Positions 1 to 8,775 of a stretch of DNA of 64,000 nucleotides are shown here, one piece after another. Source of the DNA: Flavivirga sp. 57AJ16 (lineage in GTDB: Bacteria > Bacteroidota > Bacteroidia > Flavobacteriales > Flavobacteriaceae). Location: contig NZ_JAQZAT010000001.1 of the NCBI RefSeq assembly GCF_028736925.1, positions 186,001 through 250,000 on the forward strand, in the 5' to 3' direction. The notes under the pieces are model-generated. The model was given only the letters and a program-made list of their open reading frames with translations. It made no database searches and was not told the origin of the DNA. Made by a program: the position numbers and the translations under genes. Within the stretch, counting starts at the first letter, position 1. Each line of letters opens with the position of its first letter.

Positions 1-109
1 CAATCAAAAAAGCCACAATATTTCCGTTTTTAAGATTGATGGGGCTACAGGAAAACTCAACTTTTTACATTCAGTTGAGATACCGTCTCCCGTATGTTTA
101 TTATTCTAA
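1..109 (+). CDS. Lactonase family protein, C-terminal end (partial)
   Basis: An open frame runs in from the left edge (codons from base 2) and stops at TAA 107-109, giving 35 residues that end in VEIPSPVCLLF. Ending in a V-P-S-P-V-C motif after a VFKID...TGKL blade strand is typical of the last blade of seven-bladed beta-propeller lactonases of the 6-phosphogluconolactonase (YbhE/Pgl) type. The family name rests on this short tail only. The body of the gene lies outside the window. Confidence 0.6.
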   Translation, partial: NQKSHNISVFKIDGATGKLNFLHSVEIPSPVCLLF

Positions 110-138
110 ACAAATGACTGATAATTAAAAAAATATAG

Positions 139-146
139 TATCTTTG
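139..146 (+). promoter_or_regulatory. Bacteroidota-type -7 promoter element before rpsP
   Basis: TATCTTTG matches the TAnnTTTG -7 element of the Bacteroidota housekeeping sigma factor. It lies 48 bases before the rpsP start. No clear TTTG-type -33 box is visible at the usual distance, so the call rests on the -7 element and position. Confidence 0.55.
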
Positions 147-193
147 CGCCCTCATTAATAACCGAGGTCGAGAACCTCAAATAATTAATTATT

Positions 194-766
194 ATGCCAG
201 TAAAGATTAGATTACAAAGACACGGTAAAAAAGGAAAGCCTTACTACTGGATCGTAGCAGCAGATGCACGTTCAAAAAGAGATGGTAAATACCTAGAAAA
301 ATTAGGTGCTTACGATCCAAACACAAACCCAGCAACCATAGATTTAAATATTGATGGTGCGGTACAATGGTTACAGAATGGTGCACAACCAACTGATACA
401 GCCAAAGCTATTTTATCTTACAAAGGGGCTTTACTAAAAAATCACCTAGCAGGTGGTGTTAGAAAAGGTGCTTTGACCGAAGAGCAAGCAGAAGCTAAAT
501 TTACTGCTTGGGTAGAAGAAAAAGAAAGCAAAGTTAATGCTAAAACTGATGATTTAGCTAAAGCAGAAGCAGACGCTAAAGCAAAAGCTTTTGAAGCAGA
601 GAAAGCTGCTAATGAAGCTCGTATTGCTGCAGCTGCTCCTGTTGTTGAAGAGGAAGTTGCTGAAGAAGCGGAAGCTGAAGCAACTACTGAAACTGCAGAA
701 GAGGTTGTTGAAGAAACAACTGAAGCTGTAGCTGAAGAAACTCCAACAGCAAAAGAAGAAGAATAA
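194..766 (+). CDS. rpsP: 30S ribosomal protein S16
   Basis: S16 is a small-subunit assembly protein that binds 16S rRNA. Residues 1-85 are a canonical S16 core: it starts MPVKIRLQRHGKKGKPYYWI and has RDGKYLEKLGAYDPNTNP, followed by the LSYKGALLKNHL segment. S16 is usually 80-90 residues; here about 100 more residues follow. This tail is rich in Ala, Glu, Lys and Thr with a very acidic C-terminus. Tails of this kind occur in other Bacteroidota S16 proteins and look disordered or coiled. The gene has its own promoter, a strong terminator after it, and rimM next, a common rpsP-rimM order. Confidence 0.97.
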   Translation: MPVKIRLQRHGKKGKPYYWIVAADARSKRDGKYLEKLGAYDPNTNPATIDLNIDGAVQWLQNGAQPTDTAKAILSYKGALLKNHLAGGVRKGALTEEQAEAKFTAWVEEKESKVNAKTDDLAKAEADAKAKAFEAEKAANEARIAAAAPVVEEEVAEEAEAEATTETAEEVVEETTEAVAEETPTAKEEE

Positions 767-788
767 AAAAGATTTTTTTATACTTTTA

Positions 789-816
789 AACTCCGATATT
801 TTTATCGGAGTTTTTT
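789..816 (+). terminator. Rho-independent terminator after rpsP
   Basis: A perfect hairpin with arms AACTCCGATA and TATCGGAGTT and a short T loop is followed directly by a T run. It sits 23 bases after the rpsP stop codon, so it probably ends or attenuates the transcript before rimM. Confidence 0.85.
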
Positions 817-840
817 ATTTAGTCAAACTTTTACAAGTTT

Positions 841-946
841 GACTAAATAATTCCCACCTTCGTGGGAATCTCATGAGGCTTAGAGATAAATTTTAAAAAG
901 ATTCCCACCCCTGTCTGCCGACAGGCAGGTTCGTGGGAATGACAAA
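841..946. repeat. Composite palindromic repeat between rpsP and rimM
   Basis: Two inverted copies of ATTCCCAC...GTGGGAAT flank this stretch. The second pair encloses the GC-rich palindrome CCTGTCTGCCGACAGGCAGG at about 910-929. Near-identical 20-base palindromes occur at about 24196-24215 and 63483-63501, and partial forms at about 16730, 31673 and 36460. The repeat runs into the possible GTG start of rimM, so it probably does not encode protein. Confidence 0.7.
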
Positions 947-956
947 ATCATTCGTC

Positions 957-1481
957 ATGCGAAAAGAAGATTGTTTTTACTTAGGTAAAATTGTAAAAAA
1001 ATATAGTTTTAAAGGTGAAGTTTTAGCTAAACTTGATACAGATCAACCTGAACTTTATGAGAATTTAGATGCCATTTTTTTAAACTTAAGAAATAATCTC
1101 GTCCCATTTTTTATTGAGCGCTCACAGCTTCATAAATCAGAATTATTACGTATTAAATTTGAAGATGTTGATGAAGAAGCAGATGCAGATGCTATAATGA
1201 AAAGCGATTTATATTTACCCCTCGACTTACTTCCCAAACTTGAAGGTAATAAATTCTATTTCCATGAGGTGATTGGTTTTACTGTTGAAGACGTCAATTA
1301 CGGAAAAGTAGGCACCATAAAAGCTATAAACGATTCGACTGCACAATCGCTTTTTGAAATAGACAGAAATGGTATCGAAATTTTAATTCCTATGAATGAT
1401 GAATTTATAGTAAAGGTGGATAGAGAAAATAAAACTATTATTGTGGAGACCACAGAAGGATTAATAGACTTGTATCTGTAA
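957..1481 (+). CDS. rimM: Ribosome maturation factor RimM
   Basis: RimM binds ribosomal protein S19 and helps mature the 30S head and 16S rRNA 3' domain. The 174-residue product has the N-terminal RimM beta-barrel (LGKIVKKYSFKGEV near residue 8) and a C-terminal PRC-barrel (FHEVIGFTVEDVNYGKVGTI, then LIPMNDEFI and the end EGLIDLYL). I chose ATG 957. An in-frame GTG at 933 is possible, but the eight extra codons lie inside a dispersed repeat, and homologues begin close to the MRKEDCFYLGKI segment. It follows rpsP, as in many bacteria. Confidence 0.92.
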   Translation: MRKEDCFYLGKIVKKYSFKGEVLAKLDTDQPELYENLDAIFLNLRNNLVPFFIERSQLHKSELLRIKFEDVDEEADADAIMKSDLYLPLDLLPKLEGNKFYFHEVIGFTVEDVNYGKVGTIKAINDSTAQSLFEIDRNGIEILIPMNDEFIVKVDRENKTIIVETTEGLIDLYL

Positions 1482-1498
1482 AATTTTACCTAAACAAA

Positions 1499-1948
1499 CT
1501 AAGCAACCTGGGTCAATTCTTCTTTTATTAACCGTAACCCATATTGAACATGATCCTGTTGTTTTATCAATAATCTACAAAGTGATAAAGACAGATTCAT
1601 TTGCTTAAGTAATTCATTATATTTTTCTATACATAACAGCTCAATTTTATAAATGCCATTTAATAATTCCCTATTATTCTCCCACTGTAATAAATTGTTA
1701 AAACTTTTCATATAAAGATGATAGCGTCTTTTTGACATTATTGAATCTTCAACAGAAGCATCAAGCTTTTTAATTTCCTTTTGCAACATTTTACCAAAGT
1801 TGCATCGTTCTATACTTTTTTCCTTTAAAAGAGCTTTTATTTTTATGTTGGAATTTTTTTCGTATGCTTTTGTGTAGATTTTTTCAATGACCTCATTCAT
1901 TAAAATGACGTCGTTCAACTTCACTATAATTTTATTTTCTCTTTTCAT
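1499..1948 (-). CDS. Four-helix-bundle protein, resembles DUF2383/PA2169 family
   Basis: The 149-residue protein has no signal peptide or membrane segment and is predicted all-helical. The pattern of an N-terminal helix (VIEKIYTKAYEKNS), a second helix with RCNFGKMLQKEIKKL, a helix ending in NNRELLNGIYKIELLCIEKYNELL and a final helix matches the spacing of the ferritin-like DUF2383 (PA2169-type) family. That assignment is by pattern only. Function is unknown; such proteins are often stress-related. It is transcribed toward the end of rimM and diverges from the methyltransferase gene at 2089. Confidence 0.5.
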   Translation of the reverse strand: MKRENKIIVKLNDVILMNEVIEKIYTKAYEKNSNIKIKALLKEKSIERCNFGKMLQKEIKKLDASVEDSIMSKRRYHLYMKSFNNLLQWENNRELLNGIYKIELLCIEKYNELLKQMNLSLSLCRLLIKQQDHVQYGLRLIKEELTQVA

Positions 1949-2030
1949 TCTGTTAAAATAAGCTAATATTTTTATATACGTTAGCTATAAACTAAACGGA
2001 TATATTTAGTATTAATTTTATATACTTTTA

Positions 2031-2038
2031 TAATTTTG
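2031..2038 (+). promoter_or_regulatory. -7 promoter element before the TrmN6-like gene
   Basis: TAATTTTG fits TAnnTTTG and lies 50 bases before the start of the gene at 2089. This is the only element seen in the divergent intergenic region. Confidence 0.45.
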
Positions 2039-2088
2039 CTTCAAGTTATCATTTTTATACTATTACTCAAAATTTCAAACACCATTTC

Positions 2089-2853
2089 ATGTCTAAAAAT
2101 CCCTTTATTTTTAAACAATTTTCTGTAAATCAGGAACAATGTGCTATGAAAATTGGCACTGATGGTGTTTTACTTGGTGCTTGGACATCTATTAAAGAGC
2201 AACCGTTTTCAATATTGGATATTGGAGCTGGCACAGGTATTTTATCGCTTATGTTAGCACAACGAAGCCATGCAGAAATTATTGATGCCATTGAAATTGA
2301 TGATCGTGCTTATGAACAATGCGTTGATAATTTTGAACGATCCCCGTGGGGAGATCGATTATTCTGCTACCATGCTGCACTTGAAGAATTTGTCGATGAG
2401 ATAGACGACACCTACGACCTCATCATTTGTAATCCGCCTTTTTTTTCTCCCTCTCTGGCTTCACCAGCTTCTTCTGAAGAAGATACGTTAATGTCTAACG
2501 CACGAAAAACGGCACGATTTTACGATGCCATGCCCTTTGGGCATTTAATTGAAAGCGTGTCAAAATTATTGTCAGAAAATGGTATATTTTCAGTAATCAT
2601 CCCATTTAAAGAGGAAAAGACACTAATTGATTTAGCTTCAAATTTCAAACTTACTCCAAAAAGAATACTACATATAAAAGGAACGCCTTCCTCAAAAATT
2701 AAGAGAAGTTTAATTGAATTTTCCTTCTGCGCTGTACCTTCAAACACACAGGAAAGCGATCTAAAAGTTAATTGCTTAATCATTGAAACATCAAGACACC
2801 TATACACCAAAGACTATATAAATCTTACTAAAGATTTTTATTTGAAAATGTAA
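2089..2853 (+). CDS. trmN6: tRNA1(Val) (adenine(37)-N6)-methyltransferase, TrmN6/YfiC-type
   Basis: The enzyme is predicted to use S-adenosylmethionine to methylate N6 of A37 in tRNA1(Val). The 254-residue protein has the early MKIGTDGVLLGAW segment, SAM motif I (ILDIGAGTGILSLML, near residues 43-57), an acidic motif II (DAIEID) and the catalytic NPPFF motif near residue 119 typical of N6-adenine methyltransferases of this family. Length and motif order match YfiC. It is a single gene behind its own promoter. The substrate is inferred from family; related PrmC-type enzymes methylate glutamine instead. Confidence 0.85.
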   Translation: MSKNPFIFKQFSVNQEQCAMKIGTDGVLLGAWTSIKEQPFSILDIGAGTGILSLMLAQRSHAEIIDAIEIDDRAYEQCVDNFERSPWGDRLFCYHAALEEFVDEIDDTYDLIICNPPFFSPSLASPASSEEDTLMSNARKTARFYDAMPFGHLIESVSKLLSENGIFSVIIPFKEEKTLIDLASNFKLTPKRILHIKGTPSSKIKRSLIEFSFCAVPSNTQESDLKVNCLIIETSRHLYTKDYINLTKDFYLKM

Positions 2854-2961
2854 TCGAATCGATATGAATTAATTAAATTTGAGTCCTTAGATATTGAATT
2901 AATAAAAAGAGCGTGCTTTTATTAATAATTTGATTTTAAAACATACTTAAATTTAGTTTTT

Positions 2962-4140
2962 ATGCGACCAGACCTATTCGAAGCTCCCGATTATTATAAT
3001 CTTGATGAGTTACTTACAGATGAACATAAATTAATACGTGATGCTGCTCGTGAATGGGTAAAACGTGAAGTCTCTCCAATTATTGAAGACTATGCGCAAA
3101 AAGCAGAATTTCCAACACAAATCATTAATGGATTAGCAGAAATAGGTGCTTTTGGACCATACATACCTATGGAATATGGTGGTGCTGGATTAGATCAAAT
3201 TTCTTATGGTTTAATCATGCAGGAAATAGAACGTGGAGATTCTGGGATAAGAAGTACGGCTTCAGTACAGTCTTCATTGGTTATGTATCCTATTTGGAAA
3301 TATGGTAACGAAGAGCAACGTCAAAAATATTTACCAAAATTGGCTAGTGGCGAATGGGTTGGCTGTTTTGGTTTAACAGAACCTGACCATGGAAGTAACC
3401 CAGGGGGTATGGTTACAAATTTTAAGGATATGGGCGACCATTATCTTTTAAATGGTGCCAAAATGTGGATTAGCAATGCGCCATTTGCTCAAATAGCGGT
3501 TGTTTGGGCAAAAGACGACACGGGACGCATACATGGTTTAATTATTGAGCGCGGCATGGAAGGTTTTACAACGCCAGAAACCCATAATAAATGGTCGCTG
3601 CGCGCTTCGGCAACTGGTGAACTTATTTTCGATAATGTTAAAGTACCAAAAGAGAATTTGTTGCCTAATAAATCTGGTTTAGGAGCGCCACTTGGATGTT
3701 TAGACTCGGCGCGTTATGGGATTGCTTGGGGGGCTATTGGCGCTGCAATGGATTGTTATGACACCGCACTTCGATATAGCAAAGAGCGTATTCAATTTGG
3801 AAAGCCTATTGGCCAGTTTCAATTACAACAAAAAAAATTGGCAGAAATGATTACAGAGATTACCAAGGCACAGCTATTAACTTGGAGACTTGGTGTTTTA
3901 CGCAATGATGGTAAAGCGACTTCGGCACAAATATCCATGGCAAAGCGCAATAATGTGGATATGGCCATAAACATTGCTCGAGAAGCCAGGCAAATGCTTG
4001 GTGGTATGGGCATTACAGGAGAATACAGCATTATGCGCCACTCCATGAATTTAGAGAGCGTGATTACTTATGAAGGGACACACGATATACATTTGCTTAT
4101 TACAGGTATGGATATTACTGGTTTAAATGCTTTTAAATAA
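2962..4140 (+). CDS. gcdH: Acyl-CoA dehydrogenase, glutaryl-CoA dehydrogenase-like
   Basis: This is a flavoenzyme of acyl-CoA oxidation, 392 residues and full length. It carries the FAD/substrate motif FGLTEPDHGSNPGGM (about residues 136-150), the second signature region near RQMLGGMGITGEY, and the catalytic glutamate in TYEGTHDIH near the C-terminus. YEGTHDIHLLITG and DPxxxDELLTDEH-type N-termini are characteristic of glutaryl-CoA dehydrogenases, which oxidise and decarboxylate glutaryl-CoA to crotonyl-CoA in lysine and tryptophan breakdown. Substrate is inferred from similarity. A saccharopine dehydrogenase-like gene at 33874 would fit the same lysine pathway, though it is distant. Confidence 0.85.
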   Translation: MRPDLFEAPDYYNLDELLTDEHKLIRDAAREWVKREVSPIIEDYAQKAEFPTQIINGLAEIGAFGPYIPMEYGGAGLDQISYGLIMQEIERGDSGIRSTASVQSSLVMYPIWKYGNEEQRQKYLPKLASGEWVGCFGLTEPDHGSNPGGMVTNFKDMGDHYLLNGAKMWISNAPFAQIAVVWAKDDTGRIHGLIIERGMEGFTTPETHNKWSLRASATGELIFDNVKVPKENLLPNKSGLGAPLGCLDSARYGIAWGAIGAAMDCYDTALRYSKERIQFGKPIGQFQLQQKKLAEMITEITKAQLLTWRLGVLRNDGKATSAQISMAKRNNVDMAINIAREARQMLGGMGITGEYSIMRHSMNLESVITYEGTHDIHLLITGMDITGLNAFK

Positions 4141-4213
4141 AGCCTAAAGCTTATTTAATTATTTCACTCGGTTGGCTAACAGGCCGGTAAATCATTGTGA
4201 AAATAAAATTCAT

Positions 4214-4245
4214 AAAATGCTTCTCAAATTGGGAAGCATTTTTTA
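4214..4245 (+). terminator. Terminator hairpin after the acyl-CoA dehydrogenase
   Basis: Arms AATGCTTC and GAAGCATT with a short loop are followed by TTTTTATT, 75 bases after the stop codon and just before the metallophosphoesterase gene. Confidence 0.75.
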
Positions 4246-4269
4246 TTGAAATTTATTTACATTTACCCT

Positions 4270-5166
4270 ATGTCTTCAAGAACCAGATTAGATAAGGCTT
4301 ATGCAACTGCTAAGATCATCGACTTTGATGATGACAGCAAGTTTATACTTTTTAGTGATTGCCATAGAGGGGATAATAGTTTTGCAGACGATTTTGCCAA
4401 CAACAGAAATATTTATTTTCATGCCCTAAAGCACTATTACGCAGAAGGTTTTCAATATTGCGAAATTGGTGATGGTGATGAGCTCTGGGAAAACATTTCT
4501 TTTAGCGCTATTTTAAACGCACATAAAAATGTGTATATGCTTATGAAATTGTTTCACAAAGCAAATAGACTGCATATGATTTGGGGAAATCACGATATGG
4601 TATACAGAGATCCAGATTATGTTAAAGAACATTTGTCCACTTATTTTGATCCTAAAACCGGAGAAGATGTTGAGCTTTTTAAAAATATTAAGTATCACGA
4701 AGGCATTGTTTTAAAACACCGTACAACTGCACAAGAATTATTTTTAACTCATGGCCATCAGGCAGATTGGTGGAATTTTTTGTTTTGGAAATGGAGCCGA
4801 TTTATGGTACGTGTTCTCTGGAAACCCTTAAATGTTATGGGGATCGCAGATCCAACAAGCCCTGCTAAGAACTACAAAGAACTTATAAAAGTAGAACGCA
4901 GAACTAAAAGATGGATTATCGAGAACCATAATTTATTAACCATTGTGGGTCATACGCATAGGCCCCGCTTTCCCGAGCCTGGGGATATTGCTTTTTTTAA
5001 TGATGGTAGCTGTGTACACCCTCGAAGTATTACCGGCATTGAAATTGAAAACGGTGAAATCTCGTTAATTAAGTGGCAAATTGCCACTAAGGATGATGGC
5101 ACGCTACAAATTGTACGGGTGTTACTCGAAGGTCCCAGAAAGTTGATCGACTATAAAACCGAATAA
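4270..5166 (+). CDS. Calcineurin-like metallophosphoesterase
   Basis: The protein carries the full dinuclear-metal set of the calcineurin-like fold in order: SDCHRGD (D-x-H, about residue 30), GDGDELW, GNHD (about residue 113), LTHGHQADWW and GHTHRPRF near the end. There is no signal peptide, so it is probably cytoplasmic. The substrate (nucleotide, lipid or phosphoprotein) cannot be told from sequence. I chose ATG 4270 (MSSRTRLDKAY); an upstream TTG at 4246 would start inside the preceding terminator tail. It may be co-transcribed with the DUF1853 gene 24 bases downstream. Confidence 0.85.
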   Translation: MSSRTRLDKAYATAKIIDFDDDSKFILFSDCHRGDNSFADDFANNRNIYFHALKHYYAEGFQYCEIGDGDELWENISFSAILNAHKNVYMLMKLFHKANRLHMIWGNHDMVYRDPDYVKEHLSTYFDPKTGEDVELFKNIKYHEGIVLKHRTTAQELFLTHGHQADWWNFLFWKWSRFMVRVLWKPLNVMGIADPTSPAKNYKELIKVERRTKRWIIENHNLLTIVGHTHRPRFPEPGDIAFFNDGSCVHPRSITGIEIENGEISLIKWQIATKDDGTLQIVRVLLEGPRKLIDYKTE

Positions 5167-5190
5167 TTAATTCTATCGCTTACCAGGCTC

Positions 5191-5985
5191 ATGCTCCAAA
5201 AAAGATATATAGGCTTTTTAAATACTCCTTTTTTATGGGAAAGTGATATTATTTCGAATTTAAATCAATTCAAGATCATTTCTAAACCTCATAAAATTGA
5301 TATTGCTATTGATGAAAAATTACGTTTAGGGAAATACATTGAACGGTTTGTTTCCTTTGAATTAGAGCAGCATGAGAATATGTCCATTATAGCCGAAAAC
5401 ATACAAATTCAACATAATAAAACAACCTTAGGTGAATTAGATTGTTTACTGCTTAAAAACAATAAACCCATTCATTTAGAAATTATTTATAAGTTCTACC
5501 TGTACGACATCTCAATGGGAACCACTGAAATTGACCATTTTATTGGCCCTAACAGAAAGGATTCCTTAAACGAAAAGCTCACCAAACTAAAAGATAAACA
5601 ACTACCTCTTTTATATTCCGAAACATGTAAAACCTATCTGGAAACTCTCCATTTAAAATCGGAAGCCATTTCGCAACAAGTCTATTTTAAAGCACAATTA
5701 TTTGTTCCTTTTTCAAATCAGGACATGCCACTTAAAACACTAAATACAGATTGTATTGCTGGTTTCTATATCAACAAAAATCAGCTAGACCTCTTTAATG
5801 ATTGCAAGTTTTATATACCAAAAAAGAAAGATTGGCTAATAATGCCTCACGCAAACGTTAAATGGGTGAACTTTAACGAGTTTGAAGCCATCGCTAAAGA
5901 TTATTTTGAACGGCAATTTTCTCCATTATGCTGGGTGAAATTTAAAAACGGCACATTAAAAAAAGTATTCTTGGTCTGGTGGTAA
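5191..5985 (+). CDS. DUF1853 family protein
   Basis: The 264-residue soluble protein has the hallmarks of DUF1853: an N-terminal segment with LNTPFLWES, a central GELDCLLLKNNKPIHLEIIYKFYLY, in which the strand with E and K recalls a PD-(D/E)XK nuclease-like core, then GPNRKDSL with LTKLKDKQL, and a C-terminal tryptophan-rich part. Function in the family is not established. The gap from the metallophosphoesterase gene is 24 bases, which suggests one transcript. Confidence 0.7.
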   Translation: MLQKRYIGFLNTPFLWESDIISNLNQFKIISKPHKIDIAIDEKLRLGKYIERFVSFELEQHENMSIIAENIQIQHNKTTLGELDCLLLKNNKPIHLEIIYKFYLYDISMGTTEIDHFIGPNRKDSLNEKLTKLKDKQLPLLYSETCKTYLETLHLKSEAISQQVYFKAQLFVPFSNQDMPLKTLNTDCIAGFYINKNQLDLFNDCKFYIPKKKDWLIMPHANVKWVNFNEFEAIAKDYFERQFSPLCWVKFKNGTLKKVFLVWW

Positions 5986-6084
5986 ATATGTTTTTAAAGA
6001 TCATTTTTTCGAATAAAAAATTATTAACAAATATTTAGGCAAATCAATCTTAGAGCACTTAGAAAAAAACAATATTTTAGCATT

Positions 6085-6408
6085 GTGAAGTACCAGCCTA
6101 AAAATATTTTAATTAGCTGTTTATTAGGAGCTATACTCCTAGTAAACACTGTTAATTTTCACGTTTTCACTCACTTTTTTGATAGTGACGAAAGTGATCC
6201 TATTGAATGTGAATATTGTATTCTTGTTGCCCAGCAAGAGGAACCTTTTTATCTTGCCCACCCCTCTTCACCTGTAATAGTGTATAACACTCCCGACCAT
6301 AAGGGGAAAATTAATATCGACATTCCCAGAGTTGTTAAAAAAACAATTATAACCGATTATTTTTTTAACAAACCCCCTCCTGTTCCTTTTATACCAGGTA
6401 TACTTTGA
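6085..6408 (+). CDS. Small single-pass membrane protein of unknown function
   Basis: The 107-residue protein has a GTG start, an N-terminal hydrophobic helix (ILISCLLGAILLVNTVNFHVF, about residues 9-29) and a probable extracytoplasmic part with a histidine, an acidic stretch (FDSDESDPIE) and a CEYC pair. The tail is proline-rich (NKPPPVPFIPG). The CxxC and His/Asp cluster could bind metal, but that is speculation. Similar small Cys/His proteins often precede metal-related membrane systems in Flavobacteriia, and here an ABC-2 transporter follows 250 bases later. Confidence 0.55.
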   Translation: MKYQPKNILISCLLGAILLVNTVNFHVFTHFFDSDESDPIECEYCILVAQQEEPFYLAHPSSPVIVYNTPDHKGKINIDIPRVVKKTIITDYFFNKPPPVPFIPGIL

Positions 6409-6656
6409 ATTTACACAAAAAGAAAATGATATTTTTTGTGATAGATGAGGCATAAAATTAAGCATAGCCTTCGCTCTGTTTTATTTTTACAACGAAATGT
6501 AGTGCAAAAAGGTGCATTTTATTGTGTAAATCCAAGGTGTAAATGATATTAGTTCTTAGGAACACTTAAAAAAACACTTTATATACACTTCCCTTATAGG
6601 GCATGGCTTTATACTACCTATAAGGCTTTTATTAAGATACACTTAATTTATTAACT

Positions 6657-7358
6657 ATGATTGTAACCACAGATCTTACAAAAAAATATGGTGATTTCAC
6701 CGCCTTGAACAATTTAAACTTAAATATAAAACAAGGAGAAATATACTGCTTATTAGGCGCTAATGGTGCTGGTAAAAGCACGACTATAAATTTGCTACTC
6801 AACTTCATTCAGCCTTCTTCAGGAACTGCTTTAATCAATAATATTGATGTTACCAAGCAACCTTTGGAAACCAAAAAATACCTGGCATACATACCGGAAA
6901 ACCTCATGCTATATCCCACATTATCGGCATTGGAAAATCTTGATTATTTTTCAGGAATAGCAGGCAAGGTATTAACCAAAAGCGAGATGGAAGTCTTTCT
7001 ACAAGAAGCTGGACTCCAACAAGACGCCTTCAACAAAAAAATAAAAGCATTTTCTAAAGGGATGCGCCAAAAAGTGGGCATAGCTATTGCGTTGGCTAAA
7101 GACGCAAAATTATTATTGCTAGACGAGCCTACTTCGGGATTAGACCCAAAAGCGAGTAACGAATTTGGAATGCTTTTAAAAAAATTAAAACAAAAGGGCG
7201 TAGCTATTTTAATGGCTACACACGACATATTCAGAGCTAAAGAAATCGCTACTCATATTGGTATTATGAGGCATGGAGTGATACAACATCAATTTGTAGC
7301 AGATCAATTATCGCTCTCTGAACTGGAAAAACACTATCTGGAAACTATGAACTATTAA
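6657..7358 (+). CDS. ABC transporter ATP-binding protein
   Basis: This is the ATPase of an ABC-2-type exporter. The 233-residue protein has Walker A GANGAGKST (about residues 34-42), the Q-loop region near YIPENLMLYP, a signature motif in variant form (FSKGMRQKVGIA), Walker B LLLLDEPTSGLDP and the switch histidine in MATHD. It resembles NosF/CcmA-type ATPases that pair with DUF3526 permeases. The first permease begins 9 bases downstream and the second follows with almost no gap, so the three form an operon. Substrate unknown. Confidence 0.93.
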   Translation: MIVTTDLTKKYGDFTALNNLNLNIKQGEIYCLLGANGAGKSTTINLLLNFIQPSSGTALINNIDVTKQPLETKKYLAYIPENLMLYPTLSALENLDYFSGIAGKVLTKSEMEVFLQEAGLQQDAFNKKIKAFSKGMRQKVGIAIALAKDAKLLLLDEPTSGLDPKASNEFGMLLKKLKQKGVAILMATHDIFRAKEIATHIGIMRHGVIQHQFVADQLSLSELEKHYLETMNY

Positions 7359-7367
7359 ACTTGTTTT

Positions 7368-8774
7368 ATGATACGCAAAACGATTATAAAAGAATTAAAA
7401 GAGATCTTTAGAGATGGGAGGTTTCAGTTTTCGGCACTACTTGTACTTCTTTTAATTACGGTAGCTGTGGCTATAGGAATTAACCAATATAAAAACACAA
7501 ACGAACAATACAAAGCCTCTCAAAGTACAGAGCGCAATATATGGGACAACCAAGGGGAGAAAAACCCGCACTCTGCCGCACACTTTGGGAACTATGTATT
7601 TAAACCTAAAAATGCCTTGGCTTTATTAGACCAAGGCGTTGATAAATATGAAGGTGTCTCTATTTTTTTAGAAGCACACTCAAGAAATGAAGCACAATAT
7701 TCTGCCGCGGGAGACCAAACCGGACTATCAAGATTTGGTGAATTGACCCCAGAGTTTATTTTATTATTTGTGATGCCTTTACTTATTATCATTATTGGCT
7801 ATAATAGCTTCACTAAAGAAAAAGAAGGAGGGACAGATGTTTTGCTAAAAAGTCAAGGTATTTCTAACCTAAAACTTACCATAGCGAAATTAATCGCAGT
7901 TTACATTCCTGTATTTATCATTTGTGGCATACTATTCCTTGTCGCTGGTATTATTTTATCTTTCTTAAAAGATTATGGTGCTTTTAACTGGGCAAGATTA
8001 TTTTCTCTTTACGTAGTTTATTTACTTTACTATCTGGTTTTTACCCAAATAGTTTTGTTGATTTCTGCCATAACAAAACGTTCTGGTATATCCTTAGTAA
8101 GTGCTTTATCATTTTGGATTATAAGCTGCTTTATAGCACCAAAAACAGCTTCAAATATTGCCGAATTAAATTATCCTTACCCAACAAAACAGACATTTTT
8201 GAGTCAATTAAATCAAGCTAAAAAAGGTGGTTTAAATGGGCATAACCCTTGGAGCAAAGAATCTAAAGCCCTAGAAGCTAAACTACTAAAAGAACACAAT
8301 GTAAGTCATGTATCTGAACTTCCTTTTAATTTTAGTGGTTACATTATGCAAAAAGGAGAAGAGCATGAAGCCGAAGTCTATTTTAAAGAATATAGTAAGC
8401 TGAAACAGCAATTCTCTAATCAGGCAAATACCTATAAGGCCTTAGCTTTTATCTCTCCTTTTCTACCTGCAAGATTTTTGTCTATGGGAATTGCAGGTAC
8501 AGATTATGAAAGCCATATGGCTTTTGCCGAAGCAGCCGAAGCTTATAGAATAAAAACACAAAAGTTTTTAAATGACAATAACATGAATAATTCCAAATAT
8601 GGTGAACGGGGATATAGAGCTGATGCCGATTTTTGGAAAACACTTCCCAATTTCACTTATACACCAGTAGGATTAAGTACTGTTATAAATCATCAAAAAA
8701 CGAATATGTTTCTTTTGATTTTTTGGGTGATTTTATCTGCGATATTGTTATTTACTTCAACTAAAAAAATATAA
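7368..8774 (+). CDS. ABC-2 type permease with DUF3526-like architecture (first)
   Basis: The 468-residue membrane protein has one N-terminal helix (about residues 22-38), a long extracytoplasmic domain, then a cluster of helices around residues 127-145, 175-200, 210-230 and 240-260, another large soluble domain and a last helix at the C-terminus. This one + loop + four or five + loop + one pattern is that of DUF3526/ABC-2 permeases. EFILLFVMPLLIIIIGYN and SFTKEKEGGTDVLLKSQG are shared in layout with its partner downstream. The two permeases probably form a heterodimer driven by the ATPase at 6657. Confidence 0.88.
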   Translation: MIRKTIIKELKEIFRDGRFQFSALLVLLLITVAVAIGINQYKNTNEQYKASQSTERNIWDNQGEKNPHSAAHFGNYVFKPKNALALLDQGVDKYEGVSIFLEAHSRNEAQYSAAGDQTGLSRFGELTPEFILLFVMPLLIIIIGYNSFTKEKEGGTDVLLKSQGISNLKLTIAKLIAVYIPVFIICGILFLVAGIILSFLKDYGAFNWARLFSLYVVYLLYYLVFTQIVLLISAITKRSGISLVSALSFWIISCFIAPKTASNIAELNYPYPTKQTFLSQLNQAKKGGLNGHNPWSKESKALEAKLLKEHNVSHVSELPFNFSGYIMQKGEEHEAEVYFKEYSKLKQQFSNQANTYKALAFISPFLPARFLSMGIAGTDYESHMAFAEAAEAYRIKTQKFLNDNNMNNSKYGERGYRADADFWKTLPNFTYTPVGLSTVINHQKTNMFLLIFWVILSAILLFTSTKKI

Positions 8775-8775
8775 T

